Shown here: piece by piece, positions 6,346-7,109 of the stretch
Layout of the letters: every line of letters starts with the position of its first letter
Numbering within the stretch: position 1 is the first letter of the stretch
From: Campylobacteraceae bacterium
GTDB lineage: Bacteria > Campylobacterota > Campylobacteria > Campylobacterales > Sulfurovaceae
Assembly: GCA_026982175.1 (NCBI GenBank)
Contig: JALSHP010000006.1
Coordinates: forward strand, 1-7,109
Direction: 5' to 3'
Length of the DNA: 7,109 bases
Translations under genes and position numbers: made by a program
Notes under the pieces: generated by a model
Seen by the model: the letters and a program-made list of their open reading frames with translations, nothing else
Database searches by the model: none
What the model was told of the DNA's origin: nothing

Positions 6346-6351
6346 TCTATA
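6346..6351 (-). promoter_or_regulatory. Possible -10 box of the phosphorelay operon
   Basis: TATAGA (context GTATAGAATTC on the minus strand) lies 48 nt before the PAS-gene ATG. With 17-nt spacing the -35 region would be 6369-6374, inside the palindrome described separately. A second TATAAG at 6320-6325 is closer to the gene but would leave almost no leader. In DNA this AT-rich such matches are weak evidence. Confidence 0.3.
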
Positions 6352-6368
6352 CTAAAGAGACTAAAACA

Positions 6369-6385
6369 AATATTAAATTAATATT
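6369..6385. repeat. 17-bp AT palindrome upstream of the phosphorelay operon
   Basis: AATATTAA, one spacer base, TTAATATT: two perfect 8-bp arms. It falls where the -35 element of the candidate operon promoter would be. The same octamer forms the outer arms of the hairpin at 6433-6465. It could be an operator, or a by-product of extreme AT content. Confidence 0.6.
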
Positions 6386-6432
6386 ATTTAAAGTAATTAA
6401 TATATTTTAAAAAGAATTAATTTACATTTTTT

Positions 6433-6465
6433 AATATTAAATAGTAGCTTACTACTATTAATATT
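6433..6465. repeat. Imperfect inverted repeat / hairpin between uvrC and the PAS operon
   Basis: The arms are AATATTAAATAGTAG (6433-6447) and CTACTATTAATATT (6452-6465) around the loop CTTA: 14 paired bases with one bulged A. It starts 26 nt beyond the uvrC stop, so it may end or stabilise the uvrC transcript. However, the run of T (TTTTT at 6464-6468) follows it only on the plus strand; on the minus strand, where uvrC is transcribed, A's follow. It is therefore not a classical intrinsic terminator for uvrC. Confidence 0.6.
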
Positions 6466-6491
6466 TTTATTTAATATAAATTATGTAAAGT

Positions 6492-7109
6492 TTATTTTAA
6501 AATTTTGGCAATTTTTTCAGAAGAAGCCTCTTTAATCTCTTGAAATGTCGCCTCTTCAATGGCTTTAAATGTTCCAAAATAATTTAAAAGCTTTTTAACG
6601 GTTGCAGGACCAATCCCTTTCCTTTGTAGTAAGCTATTTTGTGTGTCCTCCTTACGTTTTTTATTTTGATGATAAGTGATGGCAAAACGATGGGCTTCAT
6701 CACGTTGACGTTGTACCCATTGTAATCGTTTATCGGTAGTTTTTAATTCAAAGACAGATTGTTCAGTATAGATAATATCTTTAGCAGCTCCTTTTGCACG
6801 ATGGGCTTTAGCATCAAGTTTCTCTTTGGAAATGGCGATAACATCTAAGTCTATGTTAGCTTTGTTAAGCAATGAAACTGCTAGTTTTCGTAAAGTCTCT
6901 CCACCATCTAAAATCCATAAATCAGGAGGAGAACTTTTTTCAAAACCCTCAATACGTCGTGTAAGCATCTCTTTCATCTGTCCATATTCATCTCTGCTCT
7001 CTAAGGCATAGCGTCGATAATCTTGTTTAGACCATTTCCCTTCATCCCAGACTACCATTGCCCCTACGGTGGCTACCCCCATCATGTGTGAATTGTCAAA
7101 GGACTCTAC
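6492..7109 (-). CDS. uvrC: UvrC excinuclease subunit, C-terminal part (5' end outside window)
   Basis: The last 205 codons of UvrC, the dual-incision nuclease of UvrABC nucleotide excision repair. The frame is open through the window edge; the ATG pair near 7085 is internal and not the start. Seen, numbering from the first visible residue: VESFDNSHMMG (1-11) with catalytic D5; LWILDGG with catalytic D68; RDEAHRFA with catalytic H140. Together these are the Asp-Asp-His set of the RNase H-like 5'-incision domain. It ends with a helix-hairpin-helix region (RKGIGPATVKKLLNYFGTFKAI, then IKEASSEKIAKILK), used for DNA binding. The visible part looks complete and undamaged. The N-terminal GIY-YIG nuclease and UvrB-binding domains lie outside. 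Same strand as the PAS operon, 194 bp upstream of it, with no clear intrinsic terminator between. Confidence 0.95.
   Translation of the reverse strand, partial: VESFDNSHMMGVATVGAMVVWDEGKWSKQDYRRYALESRDEYGQMKEMLTRRIEGFEKSSPPDLWILDGGETLRKLAVSLLNKANIDLDVIAISKEKLDAKAHRAKGAAKDIIYTEQSVFELKTTDKRLQWVQRQRDEAHRFAITYHQNKKRKEDTQNSLLQRKGIGPATVKKLLNYFGTFKAIEEATFQEIKEASSEKIAKILK

Noticed and set aside
6298..6491. Possible small RNA, tRNA or CRISPR remnant in the AT-rich gap
   Set aside because: No cloverleaf, no regularly spaced direct repeats with unique spacers, and no ORF with a start and ribosome-binding site; only the inverted repeats are supportable.
7083..7085. ATG pair as the start of a 197-aa protein
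   Set aside because: The frame continues upstream to the window edge and encodes the conserved FDNSH catalytic segment of UvrC, so these are internal Met codons.

Overview
The window looks like chromosomal DNA of a Campylobacterota (epsilonproteobacterial) organism, most like the Sulfurimonas/Sulfurovum/Arcobacter side of the phylum. The reasons are AT-rich, densely packed genes, a hybrid kinase whose catalytic core resembles those common in that group, an Aer/CetB-type single-PAS protein, and an RhlE helicase with a long Lys/Arg tail. The genus cannot be fixed from sequence reading alone.

Layout. Positions 1-507 (minus) hold the 5' part of a DUF1624/HGSNAT-like membrane acyltransferase gene, cut by the window edge. 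A 75-bp divergent spacer separates it from rhlE (583-1914, plus), a complete DEAD-box RNA helicase gene. rhlE converges tail to tail, with one base between the stop codons, on a minus-strand operon that reads from 6297 down to 1916. In transcription order the operon encodes a 134-aa Aer/CetB-like PAS protein, a 384-aa protein with a C-terminal histidine phosphotransfer (HPt) domain, an 808-aa membrane hybrid histidine kinase and a 123-aa stand-alone receiver. Spacings are 10, 10 and 3 nt. At each junction the Shine-Dalgarno touches or lies within the end of the upstream gene. Upstream is a very AT-rich 194-bp gap with two inverted-repeat structures built on one octamer, then the 3' part of uvrC (6492-7109, minus), cut by the window edge.

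How the genes work together. The operon appears to encode a complete multistep phosphorelay. The PAS protein is a likely FAD/redox input. The kinase has two membrane spans with almost no periplasmic part and no sensory domain of its own. It carries HisKA, HATPase and one canonical receiver. The HPt protein can shuttle phosphate, and the small receiver is the likely end point. No DNA-binding, GGDEF/EAL or other output domain is encoded, so the output must be protein-protein or act in trans. Several modules look decayed into non-catalytic versions: two receiver-like domains in the kinase, and a second HPt-like segment plus a PAS-like segment in the HPt protein. This relay is the most interesting content. 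The flanking genes (uvrC, rhlE, DUF1624) look like ordinary chromosomal genes.
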